Source of the DNA: Lactarius indigo
Lineage: Eukaryota > Basidiomycota > Agaricomycetes > Russulales > Russulaceae
DNA: 64,000 nt
Direction: 5' to 3'
Assembly: GCA_025766275.1 (NCBI GenBank)
Contig: JAFKAC010000020.1
Location: 62,001-126,000 of the forward strand
Numbering within the stretch: position 1 is the stretch's first letter; each line of letters opens with the position of its first letter. Shown here piece after piece: positions 53,085-62,986 of the stretch. The notes beneath the pieces are model-generated. The model had not been told where the DNA came from and made no database searches. It saw nothing but the letters and a program-made list of their open reading frames with translations. A program made the translations under genes and the position numbers.

Positions 53085-56000
53085 ATGTCTTCTCGCGCAC
53101 CATCTCCCACTGGCGCTGCTGCCAGTGCTACTGCTGGGGGCTCCACACTACCCCCCACTGGATCCACTGCCTCTGCACGTCTTGCAAATGCGCACACCAC
53201 AACCTTCGGCATGCCGTCTGGCATCCACCTGACACAGTTTGACGGCACCGGTTGGAACGAATGGTCTGGTACCATTGAAGCCATCCTCACGCTGCACGAA
53301 GCTGAGGATGTGTTTCTCCTGGACACACCCCCATCTGGTATCACTACTGATGAGTGGGACTCCATCCAGCGTTGTTCTAAGGCGTACCTCCGCCTTTACC
53401 TCAAACCAGACGTCTACTCGCTTGTGGCAGATAACACTGCATACCCCATGTTCAAACATAAATGGGCCAAGCTTCAGGATGTGTATGGCGGTGCTTCGGG
53501 CAGCACCACCATCTTTAATTTGTGGATTCAGATAACACAAGCCCACCTCGACGACTCCGCACCCATGGCCTCTCAATTGGCCAAGCTCAATGAGCTATGG
53601 GTTGCCCTTTCCAACGCACAGATGGGTGTCACTGACACTCAATTCTGTCTCATTCTCCTCCACGCACTGCCGCCCTCTTACGAGGTGTTGGCTTCTACTA
53701 TCCTCGCCAGTGGGGCCCCGTCCGCACTCAAGCACGCTGAAATCATAGCGCGCATAGTGTCGGAAGAAGCTCGCCGTGCTGGGCCCTCTGGCTCCTCCCT
53801 CAACAAGGTGGCCCCCGTCAAGTCGACGGGCAAGAAGGGCAAGAAAGACCACTCCGGTCTAACTTGCCACTACTGCAACAAAAAGGGCCATATCAAGCCT
53901 GATTGCAGGAAGAGGAAGAAGGATGAGGCTGACGCAAAGGAGAAGGAGAAAACAGGGAACAAGGCTGCCAATAGTCACATTCTTGTACCTACCACCGCCT
54001 CCATTAAGGAGGTCGAAGAGCCCGCCATAGACTGGGCTTCTGAATCAATTGGTGTTGCCTTGTATGCTGCCTCACGTGTGCGTTGGATGATGGACAGTGG
54101 TGCCACACACCACATAACCCCACATCGGTCTGACTTCAAGGACTACACCCCAACTAAAGGCACTGTACGCCTGGGTGACAAGTCCACTATAGACAAAGTG
54201 GGTGTTGGGTCTGTCGTCTTTACTACGAGCCAGGGTATTTCCATCACCCTCAGCAATGTGCTACACCTACCACAGGTGAAGACGCGCTTCTTGTCGACGC
54301 ACGCCCTAGCACAAAAGGGTGCTGAGATTGCCTTTGACAGTGGCTCATTTAAAATATCTGTCAACCAAAAGTGTGTGGCCAAAGGCTACCTTGAGGACAA
54401 CCTTTACTGGTTGGACGCAGCCAGCGTCGGCCTCAACGCCCACACAAAATCAAGTGCTGCCACACTTGATATCTGGCATCAACGCATGGGACACATCTCC
54501 TCTGCGGCGCTGAAGGCGCATGGTCCCTCTGCCACTACTGGCATGGACATAGATAGCTCCACCACGGCCCACACAGTCTGCCGTGGGTGCGAGATGGGTA
54601 AATCCACTCGCCAACCCTTTTCTGTGTCCTCCAACAAAAGGGCAACTCGTCAATTTGAGATTGTGCACAGTGACCTCGCCGGTCCTATGCAAACTCAGTC
54701 TCTGCAAGGCTCGACGTACACAGCCACCTTCATAGACGACCACACTAAGTTCACTGTGGTCCACTTCCTCAAGTCGAAGGATAAGTTTGCTAAGTCGCTG
54801 CAAATGTATTTGGCCTGGGGTGAAACCCAGTCTGGCCATAAACTGCGCGCTCTGCACTCTGACCACGGTGGCGAGTACATGTCGAGTGTCACACAGGACA
54901 TTCTTAAGCAGAAAGGGATAGAGCATCACCTCACGATGCCGGGTTCACCACAGTCCAACAGAAAAGCCGAGCGGTTTAACTGCACCATTATGGATAAGGC
55001 GATGTCCATGCTTCACACAGCTGGGATGCCTAAAGGCTTCTGGGAGCATGCAGTGTGTGCAGCTGTGCACATCTATAACCGCTCTCCAGTCCGTGGGCTT
55101 AAGTGGCGCACTCCTTATGAACTCTGGCACTCTGGCAAAGTGCCTGATGTCTCACATCTTCGCATCTTCGGATGCAAGGGGTACATGCACGTACCCGCTG
55201 ATAAGCGTCGCAAATTGGATGCGAAGGCCATTGAGGTCACGCTTATCGGGTTTGAGCCCGAATCTAAGGGCTATAAGCTCTGGGACCGCTCAACCCGCTC
55301 CATTCGAGTGTCCAGGGATGTGACATTCGATGAGAGTAGCTTCCCGTCCCTTCAGGGTGTTGAGTCACACCCCACACCTTCACCACCAGTCGTGCCTAGC
55401 ACAACAGTGACTGCTGTGCCTCACCCGCCGGTGTTACCACCAATGCGAGCCCCCTCCCCTGCACACTCCAGTAGTAGTGAGGAGGAGGATGTTGAAAAGC
55501 TCCTAGACCCCCCACAAGTCCAACCACGCCCCACCACTCCACCACCTGCTCTGCCAGTCCTGCCCACCACACCCAAACGTGAGCAGACCACCCCCACTTC
55601 ACCCCCGCCGCGTCCTAGTGCAACATGCATTATGCGCCATGTCCCTCCTCCCTCACCAGAAATGCCTGGGGGATTTGAGGATCGTGCACAACGTAGTCAG
55701 CTGTTGCGCGAGATGGACAATGCACCAAGGCGCAGTGTTCGTGCCCCTGTCCCTAATCCACGTTACTTCAATGCGGACAATGCGGCATGGCGCAGCAGGC
55801 GTCTGGGGTATGCGGAATTACTGGCTGCTGCTTTTATTGGCCGAGACCCTGCAACTTATGCAGAGGCCATGCGGTCTGCAGCTGCAGATGAGTGGACTAA
55901 GGCGTGTCAGTATGAAATGGACGCCCTAGCTAAGAATGGGACTTGGGAGTTAGTGGATCTCCCGCCTAATCGTAAGGCAGTAAAATCCAAATGGGTCTTT

Positions 56001-57389
56001 AAGCTCAAAGCGGATGGCCGCTACAGAGCTCGCTTGGTGGCTAAGGGATTCACGCAGATCCCTGGCGTAGATTTTGATGAAACCTTCTCTCCCATCGCAC
56101 GATTTGAGTCGCTACGTTTACTTCTGGCGTTGGCCGCGCTGGAGGACTGGCACATCCATCAGATGGATGTCAAGTCTGCTTTTCTCAATGGCGTGCTTGA
56201 CAAGGAGATATATATGGAGCAGCCACAAGGTTTCACTGTCACTGGCTCTGAGACGAAGGTGTGTCGCCTGGTTAAGGCGATCTATGGTCTCAAACAGGCC
56301 TCCCGCGCATGGAACTTGCAATTCCATGGAGTGCTCACTGCACTTGGCTTTAAGCGGACATTTGCTGATGCTGGCATATATGTGATGTCTCAACGGGAGG
56401 GGTATGATCCACTCTTTGTTATTGTCTATGTTGACGACATCACTATACTGGGTCCCTCGCTGAGTGGTATCAAGTGTTTAAAGTCGGACTTGTCTGAACG
56501 CTATGAGATGACAGATCTTGGGGAGATAGAGTCTTATCTTGGTATGCGCATTGTGCGCGACCGCTCCCTCAGACGCATCGAAATAGATCAGTCTGGCTAC
56601 ATCAAGGATGTCCTTGAACGCTTTGGCATGTCTGATGCCACACCACACAACACACCCTTGCCCGCTGGTGCTGACGAGCACCTAGTTAAATATACGTCAC
56701 AGGCAACTGCCTCAGATATTTCCCACTACCAGTCTTTGATTGGGAGTCTGCTTTATGTGCAGATTGGCACTAGGCCAGATATCTCCTTCGCTGTGTCACG
56801 TTTGGCGCAGTACGCAGCGAATCCCTCACCACAACATCTGCGACTTGCGCAATATGTCCTATCCTACCTAGTGGGAACTATGGATATGTGTATTGTCTAT
56901 GATGGCGCCAATGGCGACGGCCTTCATGGCTACACTGACTCCAGTCTGGCAGATCAGACTGATGACCGCCACTCCACCTCTGGTTATGTGTTCCTACTAG
57001 CTAACGGTGCAATAAGCTGGTCTTCGCGCAAGCAAAAGACTGTTGCCCAAAACACAACGGAAGCAGAATACATGGCCATGACCGACATGGCTAACCAGGC
57101 TGCGTGGTATCAGAGCTTCCTCACGGAACTCGGGTACGAGGTCGACGACCCCATCCCACTTCATGGTGACAATAAGGGTGCCATTGACTTGGCCTTGAAC
57201 CCTGTCACTGGGAGACGGTCTAAGCACATTGCCATACGGCATCATGTTATCAGGGAGTACATCGAAAAGGGGACCATCACCCTCATTAGAACCCCTACTG
57301 TGGATATGGTTGCGGACGGCTTCACAAAGTCACTACCGCGTGTCCTGCTGCAGAAGCACAACGATGACATGGGACTTATGTGTCCTTAG
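53085..57389 (+). CDS. Copia Gag-Pol polyprotein, intact, 1434 residues
   Basis: ATG at 53085 (AATGTC context). Gag region of the UBN2 type (FDGTGWNEWSGTIEAIL near residue 50). CCHC knuckle CHYCNKKGHIKPDC near residue 265. Protease WMMDSGATHHITP near 335. Integrase with the HQRMGHIS ... CRGCEMGK zinc region, then HSDLAGP, TFIDDHTKF and the acidic core ending around residue 650. A Pro/Ser linker contains PPSPEMPGG. RT starts around residue 930 (NGTWELVDLPPNRKAVKSKW) with FVIVYVDDITILG near 1110. RNase H follows (TEAEYMAMTDMANQAAWYQ near 1330). The order protease, integrase, RT, RNase H is diagnostic of Ty1/copia. No frameshift or stop separates Gag from Pol. Confidence 0.97.
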   Translation: MSSRAPSPTGAAASATAGGSTLPPTGSTASARLANAHTTTFGMPSGIHLTQFDGTGWNEWSGTIEAILTLHEAEDVFLLDTPPSGITTDEWDSIQRCSKAYLRLYLKPDVYSLVADNTAYPMFKHKWAKLQDVYGGASGSTTIFNLWIQITQAHLDDSAPMASQLAKLNELWVALSNAQMGVTDTQFCLILLHALPPSYEVLASTILASGAPSALKHAEIIARIVSEEARRAGPSGSSLNKVAPVKSTGKKGKKDHSGLTCHYCNKKGHIKPDCRKRKKDEADAKEKEKTGNKAANSHILVPTTASIKEVEEPAIDWASESIGVALYAASRVRWMMDSGATHHITPHRSDFKDYTPTKGTVRLGDKSTIDKVGVGSVVFTTSQGISITLSNVLHLPQVKTRFLSTHALAQKGAEIAFDSGSFKISVNQKCVAKGYLEDNLYWLDAASVGLNAHTKSSAATLDIWHQRMGHISSAALKAHGPSATTGMDIDSSTTAHTVCRGCEMGKSTRQPFSVSSNKRATRQFEIVHSDLAGPMQTQSLQGSTYTATFIDDHTKFTVVHFLKSKDKFAKSLQMYLAWGETQSGHKLRALHSDHGGEYMSSVTQDILKQKGIEHHLTMPGSPQSNRKAERFNCTIMDKAMSMLHTAGMPKGFWEHAVCAAVHIYNRSPVRGLKWRTPYELWHSGKVPDVSHLRIFGCKGYMHVPADKRRKLDAKAIEVTLIGFEPESKGYKLWDRSTRSIRVSRDVTFDESSFPSLQGVESHPTPSPPVVPSTTVTAVPHPPVLPPMRAPSPAHSSSSEEEDVEKLLDPPQVQPRPTTPPPALPVLPTTPKREQTTPTSPPPRPSATCIMRHVPPPSPEMPGGFEDRAQRSQLLREMDNAPRRSVRAPVPNPRYFNADNAAWRSRRLGYAELLAAAFIGRDPATYAEAMRSAAADEWTKACQYEMDALAKNGTWELVDLPPNRKAVKSKWVFKLKADGRYRARLVAKGFTQIPGVDFDETFSPIARFESLRLLLALAALEDWHIHQMDVKSAFLNGVLDKEIYMEQPQGFTVTGSETKVCRLVKAIYGLKQASRAWNLQFHGVLTALGFKRTFADAGIYVMSQREGYDPLFVIVYVDDITILGPSLSGIKCLKSDLSERYEMTDLGEIESYLGMRIVRDRSLRRIEIDQSGYIKDVLERFGMSDATPHNTPLPAGADEHLVKYTSQATASDISHYQSLIGSLLYVQIGTRPDISFAVSRLAQYAANPSPQHLRLAQYVLSYLVGTMDMCIVYDGANGDGLHGYTDSSLADQTDDRHSTSGYVFLLANGAISWSSRKQKTVAQNTTEAEYMAMTDMANQAAWYQSFLTELGYEVDDPIPLHGDNKGAIDLALNPVTGRRSKHIAIRHHVIREYIEKGTITLIRTPTVDMVADGFTKSLPRVLLQKHNDDMGLMCP

Positions 57390-57398
57390 ATTGTAGAT

Positions 57399-57408
57399 CA
57401 CGGGGAGA
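57399..57408 (+). other. Polypurine tract of the copia element
   Basis: CACGGGGAGA directly precedes the 3' LTR. Confidence 0.55.
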
Positions 57409-58023
57409 TGTTGATAAGTGACCTGTGCGCACTTAGCGGCTCTAATGAACTTGTAGATAACGAACTACAGTAGATTAGATATAAAAGGACTTGTAGATTA
57501 GATACTGTTTTGATCTGTACAATCTATTACTTATCATTGTGTCACCTATGACATCATGTACTATGACATCATGTGGACTCTTCTGAAGTTGTCATTGTAC
57601 TACATCTTTGTTCTTTCTTTAGATATATCTTTATTGTGATGTCATTATGATATCATCTTAGTCTGGACCCTCCTTGTTCTATATGCCTTGTTCTCCATAT
57701 GCACACTCCTTTGTCCTGTTGTAGAACAATGCGCTCCTTGTATTCTGTGACCTGTAGTTACTTCCCTTGTACTAGTGTCACACCTCTGTACAGTATAAGT
57801 AGACTGCTTGTACGCCCTGGTCCACATCAGTTCTCTCACTGCTGTGTGCCAGGTATGTCTTCTCCTCTGTAATACCATCATCAGTTCTCTCACTGCTGTG
57901 TGCCAGACACTCTTGCTTTACCTTGTCAAGACTTCCCTGTTGCTGTTTCCAGCCACCCAGCCTATCTCACCACAGAACACTTTGTCACTCTGTGAGTATG
58001 CTATCTATGTGTGCTGTTCATCA
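57409..58023 (+). repeat. 3' LTR of the copia element
   Basis: 615 bp, near-identical to 51688-52302; followed by TTTTC and the tail of element B pol. Confidence 0.95.
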
Positions 58024-59486
58024 TTTTCAACACCACCCTCATCCACGTCCTCAATAACCTGCAACTTGAAGCTGCCCTTGAACAAGGGATCGTCACCATC
58101 GATCTCTCTGACATCCCCCACCTGTCACCACCACCTTCCCCCCAGCACGTCATTGTTCCTATCCCCATCTGATCCCAAATCCCAGAACGAGAACCCGGGG
58201 AGATCACCCCATCAACGCCGGAAGAAGGGCAATACTCCCCAACACCCCCTCCTCAGCAACCTCCGACGCCTCCATCGGGAACGCAGCCTTTATCCCCACC
58301 ATCCTCCACACCTTCCACACCACCCCCGCCATTAGAACCTTTTACCCCTGTCCATGTCCATACCCCCATTGACTACAACCGGCCTGACTCCCCTCCTACC
58401 GACACAGATGACCCAGGAGCTCCATTTTTCCCAAACACCCTAGGAACTCCCAAGTACTACCCATTGCAGATCCCGCTACCTGACGGTGGATCCAACCCTG
58501 TGAAGTACATCTACTATTGCAAGGGGTTCACCGAGGTAGTGGGAACCATGGGCGCTGGACAACCCCACTACGGAGAGGAAGTATATCTCTTGTCGCTTAG
58601 GCCGAACGTCTCAGCACCACCCTTTACGGCTGAGCAGTTACAGTTCTTTGACCCCCACAATATCTGCGCCTGTGCCCTGGATGAAACGCTCATTGAACTT
58701 AACTCGCCACATCTTACGGCTGAGATCACTAGGTTGCGGACGGGACTCTTAGCACTCAAAGAACTCAACGAGAAGTGCGAGAAGCTGGAGGACGACGCGC
58801 GCAAGATACGATCAGAACGACTTACAGTCGATCTGATGTTGGCTAGCACTAAGAGGCGACTTCAGTACGCAGGGGCATTGACTACCATCGGCAACGAGTA
58901 TGCGTGGATGACAGCGCTGCCCGCTCCTCTTCGCCATTCCCACTATGCCATCCCATTCTCCCCACGACGTGGAGGACCACTGGAGTTCCCCCGCCTTGCT
59001 GATAAACCCCATCGCCAACATTGCTATCATTGCAACAGTTCCCACCACCTCGTACGCGACTGCCCCACTAGGCCGCGACCAGCTTGCCAACACTGCCAAA
59101 GTCAAGAGCATCAGTCCCATCGATGCATCTTTCGGCGAGCGGGTATGGTCGAAGAAGTGATCATGACCCACCAAGCCAATAAACGCATACGGCAGGCAAT
59201 AACCACGGAGGCCACTACCTCTTTTACGGTCCCTGAACCGCCAACAATCATGGCCCAAACCCAAGGGAGGTGGTGTGGACGCTGTTTTCGCACCAACGCC
59301 AACCACGATGAAATTCGGTGCCCACAGTACGAAATGTGCCGCAAGTGTGGCAAGCGCAGGCCCTTCCTTTTCCTCAAAACGCATTATTGTTGGCTCGACG
59401 TATCTCCCTGGCCGGAGAATGACTTGGACGCCGACATCTACGATCTCGTTGATCCGGAGTGTTGAAGTCGAGGCGTCTTCAAGCCT

Positions 59487-59499
59487 GGACGGGGGGTAA
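59487..59499 (+). other. Polypurine tract of element B
   Basis: GGACGGGGGGTAA precedes the 3' LTR. Confidence 0.65.
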
Positions 59500-60090
59500 T
59501 GTTACGAACTTTTGGCTTTTGTCTCTGATTTGCTATTTTCTTTGGACTCGTTCTTTCTTTTCTCCATTCTATCCTCACCTTCACATTACGAGACCTGTAT
59601 GACTATGCGGACACAACGTTTACCCAGCTCCTATCACGCGCTTTGCTTATCGTCGTTATCTTTCGATAAAGCTCAACATGTGTTAGTTTCCATTCACTTC
59701 TTAATCACGTGTGAACCTGCGTGATTCTCCTTTACTCTTGATACGGACGTCCTTTGTTCTCCTTATGTCTCACCTTTTGTTCTCTGATAGGGAGTGGCAA
59801 CTATGCCCTTATTCATATGGTACGACTCCACGCGTATTTAAGACCAGTACTACCTAGCTTGTACGGTAGACTAGACTTCTTGTGTAATACTACACTCGTC
59901 TACGCGCAGTCTCCCGATTTCTGCTTTCGCTAGACCTTCGCATCTTAGCCTCCCTCTATAGTCCAAGTGACATATGTCCTTGTGACTCTTGTGCATCATT
60001 CTTACTGAAGTCAAGCCTTTGAGCTTGGACTACCGATCGAACGACTGACTTAGTACAGGTTGTACTTAACACCCCTGTAGTGGCGTTACA
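59500..60090 (+). repeat. 3' LTR of element B
   Basis: 591 bp; followed by GTCTG, the second copy of the target duplication, and then the Plavaka-like gene. Confidence 0.95.
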
Positions 60091-60306
60091 GTCTGAATAT
60101 CCCAAGCTTGTTGGCATGAGTCTGGAACGGATGTGGTCATGGATCCAAGGGAGGTTCCCGGATGGTCTCTGGAGTGACTGAGCGGTCATTGGACTCAGGG
60201 GGAGTAGGTGCACATGGTGGTACATGATCTAAGGACATGTCGCCATGAGGGAAATAATCCACGAACCGCCGCAGCATGCAGACAGTGTGACCTGAGCGTG
60301 CTGAAC

Positions 60307-61611
60307 ATAAGGCAGAAGAAATCAGGAACCCACACCCCTTATGTAATCAAGAATTAGGGTTAGGGTTTGACAATTTCCAGTTGAGGGTCTTAAGAGGATG
60401 CCAAAAAACATAGGTACAGCTAATATTGCAAGTACCCTCACATTTGGGCCAAAATAAAACCACAATCTACATGAAAGAGAGGGAATAAAAGTTGTGCTGC
60501 AAGTAGATGGGAAGGCAGGGAACACAAGGCAACGTGTTGAACAAGCCCTTCTGAGTCACTGTGGTGTCGTGTTGCAGTGAAGTGCCGGGATTACGTCATA
60601 TATTCAGTCACATGTCTGATCACGTGACTTGACAAATTCAACGGCCGGAATATTGAACTTTGTTTCTTTCAACTCAGAAATGCAAAAAAATGCTTTTTCG
60701 GACTCCTTGAACCGCAACCACCACCAGGGCGGTTTTTCCCACACCCGGGCAAGGTTGGTCCAGAAGTCTAGTCACCGCACACAAACAGCCCAATGCAGGC
60801 AATAAAACACAACGCTATGCCATGAGAGAACTGAATCAAAATCTGCACCATATCCTGAAGAGAAAGTGCCTAATGAACGTTAAACGAACAGCCCTGAACC
60901 AGACATAGCTGTGAAGGCCTAATGGTGAACAGCCACAAATGCCTAATATCACCTAACATTGGACAAGAACTTATAGCAGTTGTAAGAACACACCGGGTTT
61001 CACCAATATTAATGTATATCAACATTGAACTCACTGCACACTCGCCCCTCACCGGCCTCACCCCCCATGCCAGCCACGTCCAACTCACACACCAAACAGA
61101 AGCACAACTTGGCCAAACAGTTGCCAAATAGACACATCAGTCAATTCGACGCAACAGCACAGCGACCACCACCAAACATGAATATACAATATCCAAACAA
61201 GGACAAAATGGACACGTCAGCTCACCACTCACCAACACAAACACCCTGGGAATTAAAGCCTAGGACGAAGAAAACAAAATTGTTAAAGCCACCCTTGAAG
61301 CCACCTGGAAACCCCTACTCCACCCAGAGCCCCCCCACAACTGGCTCAATATCCGTGAGGTTTTAGTGGGTAGGAGACCACACCGCACCTAACCACGGTC
61401 GCCCTGTGTCTGAGTCCCACACTATCCCCCCCACCAGGGGATGTGCATAAGTGCATTTTCCCTCACAAACCGGTTCCCCTCCAGGCCCGGCAACACAGCG
61501 CGCTAGGCAGAGCTGATGGTAAATCTCCTACTCCCTAGCACTTTATTTCTCTAGGGTATTTAGTAGTCTACGCGTAGGCAACTAGATATCGAGAAATAAA
61601 AAGCGCCCGTC

Positions 61612-61644
<33 letters not shown>

Positions 61645-61857
61645 CTTTTTCTAAATAAAAGTTCTAGACCCTACTGTACCCCCAATTTTGAGAAATTGAA
61701 AAAATCCTCTGACCAGATGAGAGCTAGAAGGGTCCCCTAAATTCCCATCAGAATAGAATCCATGAATTTGGTGTTGTGTAGGAGGAGTAGGCCGTGTGGT
61801 GGAAGGGGTCTGATTGCTTATATAAGGGGTGTGGGTTCCTGATTTCTTCTGCCTTAT
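60307..61857. repeat. Segment bounded by a 36 bp perfect inverted repeat
   Basis: 60307-60342 and 61822-61857 are exact reverse complements over 36 bp; each copy starts ATAAGG and ends CCTTAT. The ~1.5 kb inside has no convincing gene. It includes TTAGGGTTAGGG near 60353 and a poly-A run. I see no flanking target duplication. It could be a small DNA transposon or a local inverted duplication. Confidence 0.55.
61330..61643 (+). mobile_element. Possible SINE-like retroposon ending in a poly-A tract
   Basis: A run of about 29 A at 61614-61642 follows a compact sequence with a tRNA-like B-box candidate (TGTCTGAGTCC near 61409) and an A-box-like TGGCTCA near 61342. Weak evidence: no target duplication identified and no second copy in the window. 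Confidence 0.3.
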
Positions 61858-62372
61858 AGGTGGGGGGGTGGGCGACCTTGCTGGATTTTCTTCCTACAGT
61901 TTGTATATATAGCTTAATGGCGCAGGAAAGCCCAGACCTGACGTACCTCATATGCATTACCAGTACCCAAGGGACCTGGCTCGCTCTGGTCGTCTTGCTC
62001 GGGTGATCCAACACGGGTACATTTTTGCCTGTGTTCGGCATTGGATTTCGATCGCCGGGCAGTTGACGGCATCACTCCTGACGATCCCACTCCTGACCAG
62101 TTTTTTCTGCACTGGAACGCATGCTTGTCGAGTGAGATGTTGCTACGGAACGCTTTGCTGCAGCGTACACAACTATGTCTCATTGAGGTCTGTGGGTTAC
62201 GGTTGCGGGTTGTAGGACGGCTGAAGAATGATAAAAACACCTCGTTTGCCTGGTCACTTCAAGTTGTAATGGGTGGCACCAGTGATTCGCAATGCTCAAC
62301 ACTTCTGTCAAAGTTGATCAGCGGCGAATATTTACCTATAAGAACCCCCCCCCCAAGCTCTTGATTCCGACG

Positions 62373-62986
62373 ATGGCATCTACCAATCCTTCCCTCGACC
62401 TGAACCTGTACATGTGCGCAGCCTCCCTTGGGTCGCCCATGGTCGCTTTGGTGCTAGTTCCCCCAGATATCAGTCGAGTGGTGAGTACCCATTCACGCGC
62501 CATAGACCAATAGTACTTACCCCTGGGGTTTCGTAGAATATCTTCATATGTCCCCCCACCCAGCAAGTTGTTGATGTTGACGCAACGCCTTGCCGAGCAT
62601 TGACTGAACCTACGCCACCCCAAGCTGCAATTCAAACTTCGGGCAATACCCCAAAGCACCCACGCAATCCGATGGGCGAACAGACTGAGCATCCGCCTGC
62701 GAAACAGGCAAAGGTCGAAGGGGGACCCTCTCACCTCCAGGTTACCGGACACCCACAACAGGTCGCTGGTGGGGACGACTTGTTAGTACTTCCCCCAATT
62801 CTGAAGGATATTTATGATGAACTCATCTCGTCATACGAATTCATTGTGTCGTCATACAACGACCTCATCAGTTTGGCTATGGAGCCTGAAACGAGTGAGG
62901 ACGAGCAGGAGAAGCATTGCGTGAGTTTAAAACAAAGGGAGGCGGCAATGCGAGAAGTGGTCCATGGAGCAAGGAAGACCAACTAG
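62373..62986 (+). CDS. Unrecognised two-exon gene
   Basis: Exon 1 62373-62480 (36 codons, MASTNPSLDLNLYMCAASLG) ends at a GTGAGT donor in phase 0. The acceptor CACCCAG at 62563 continues in frame with QVVDVDATPCRALTEPTPP. The middle is Pro/Gln rich (NPMGEQTEHPPAKQAKVEGG, a possible nuclear signal), and the C-terminal third is helical and acidic (LPPILKDIYDELISSYEF, ETSEDEQEKH). About 177 residues. It lacks the CTGCCGA heptamer and lies outside all transposons described here. No family is recognised; a host gene or another transposon's gene are both possible. Confidence 0.45.

Larger units (their letters stand above)
51688..58023 (+). mobile_element. Ty1/copia element inserted in the pol tail of element B
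   Basis: 615 bp LTRs at 51688-52302 and 57409-58023. Target duplication TTTTC at 51683-51687 and 58024-58028. One uninterrupted gag-pol frame. The three LTR differences I see are GCGG/GTGG, TACGTC/TACATC (both CpG) and CTTTC/CTCTC. A young, potentially complete copy. Confidence 0.97.
39599..59465 (+). pseudogene. pol: Pol of element B, in four blocks, decayed
   Basis: Blocks: 39599-39730, 47682-50547, 51082-51687 and 58029-59465. The first three join in one frame. Protease reads DLGATDNFI, the catalytic Ser codon TCG having become TTG. RT (YMDDILIA about 48765), RNase H, integrase and chromodomain (about 51425-51570) follow. TGA codons at 39674, 48600, 49968, 51249, 51396 and 58170 all sit where Arg is expected. 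A frame change lies near 51610. The tail has PFFPN, GTMGAGQPHYGEEVY, a helical region and four zinc knuckles: CYHCNSSHHLVRDC, CQHCQSQEHQSHRC, CGRCFRTNANHDEIRC and CRKC...HYC. Clearly non-functional. Confidence 0.93.
37338..60090 (+). mobile_element. Gypsy element B (chromovirus), oldest copy, carrying three nested insertions
   Basis: 591 bp LTRs at 37338-37928 and 59500-60090 are flanked by GTCTG (37333-37337 and 60091-60095). The internal part is broken by element C, a solo LTR and a copia element. Removing each insertion and one target-site copy restores the pol frame. The LTRs differ at about fifteen or more sites, nearly all CpG against TpG or CpA. Confidence 0.95.
60096..62240 (-). pseudogene. 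Plavaka-like transposase, N-terminal fragment with C2H2 finger
   Basis: A minus-strand exon near 62183-61950 encodes HSCVRCSKAFRSNISLDKHA and QCRK, a C2H2-type finger as at the N-terminus of Plavaka-type proteins. The ATG at 62183 is the likely start, though the frame opens upstream to 62240. A GTACGT donor follows near 61950. At the other end 60330-60096 encodes MLRRFVDYFPHGDMSLDHVP, TPETIREPPLDP-stop-PHPFQ and HANKLGIFR, running into element B. TGA at 60139-60137 fits a CGA change. Between them lies the inverted-repeat segment 60307-61857, so the gene is also broken there or has a long intron. Family assignment is from memory of the protein pattern. Confidence 0.5.

Noticed and set aside
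60353..60368. Telomeric repeat TTAGGGTTAGGG
   Set aside because: Only about two copies, internal, in gene-free transposon debris; too short for a telomere or clear interstitial telomere.
61914..62240. Host C2H2 transcription factor
   Set aside because: A single finger at an N-terminus followed downstream by Plavaka-like segments fits a transposase remnant better; not certain.
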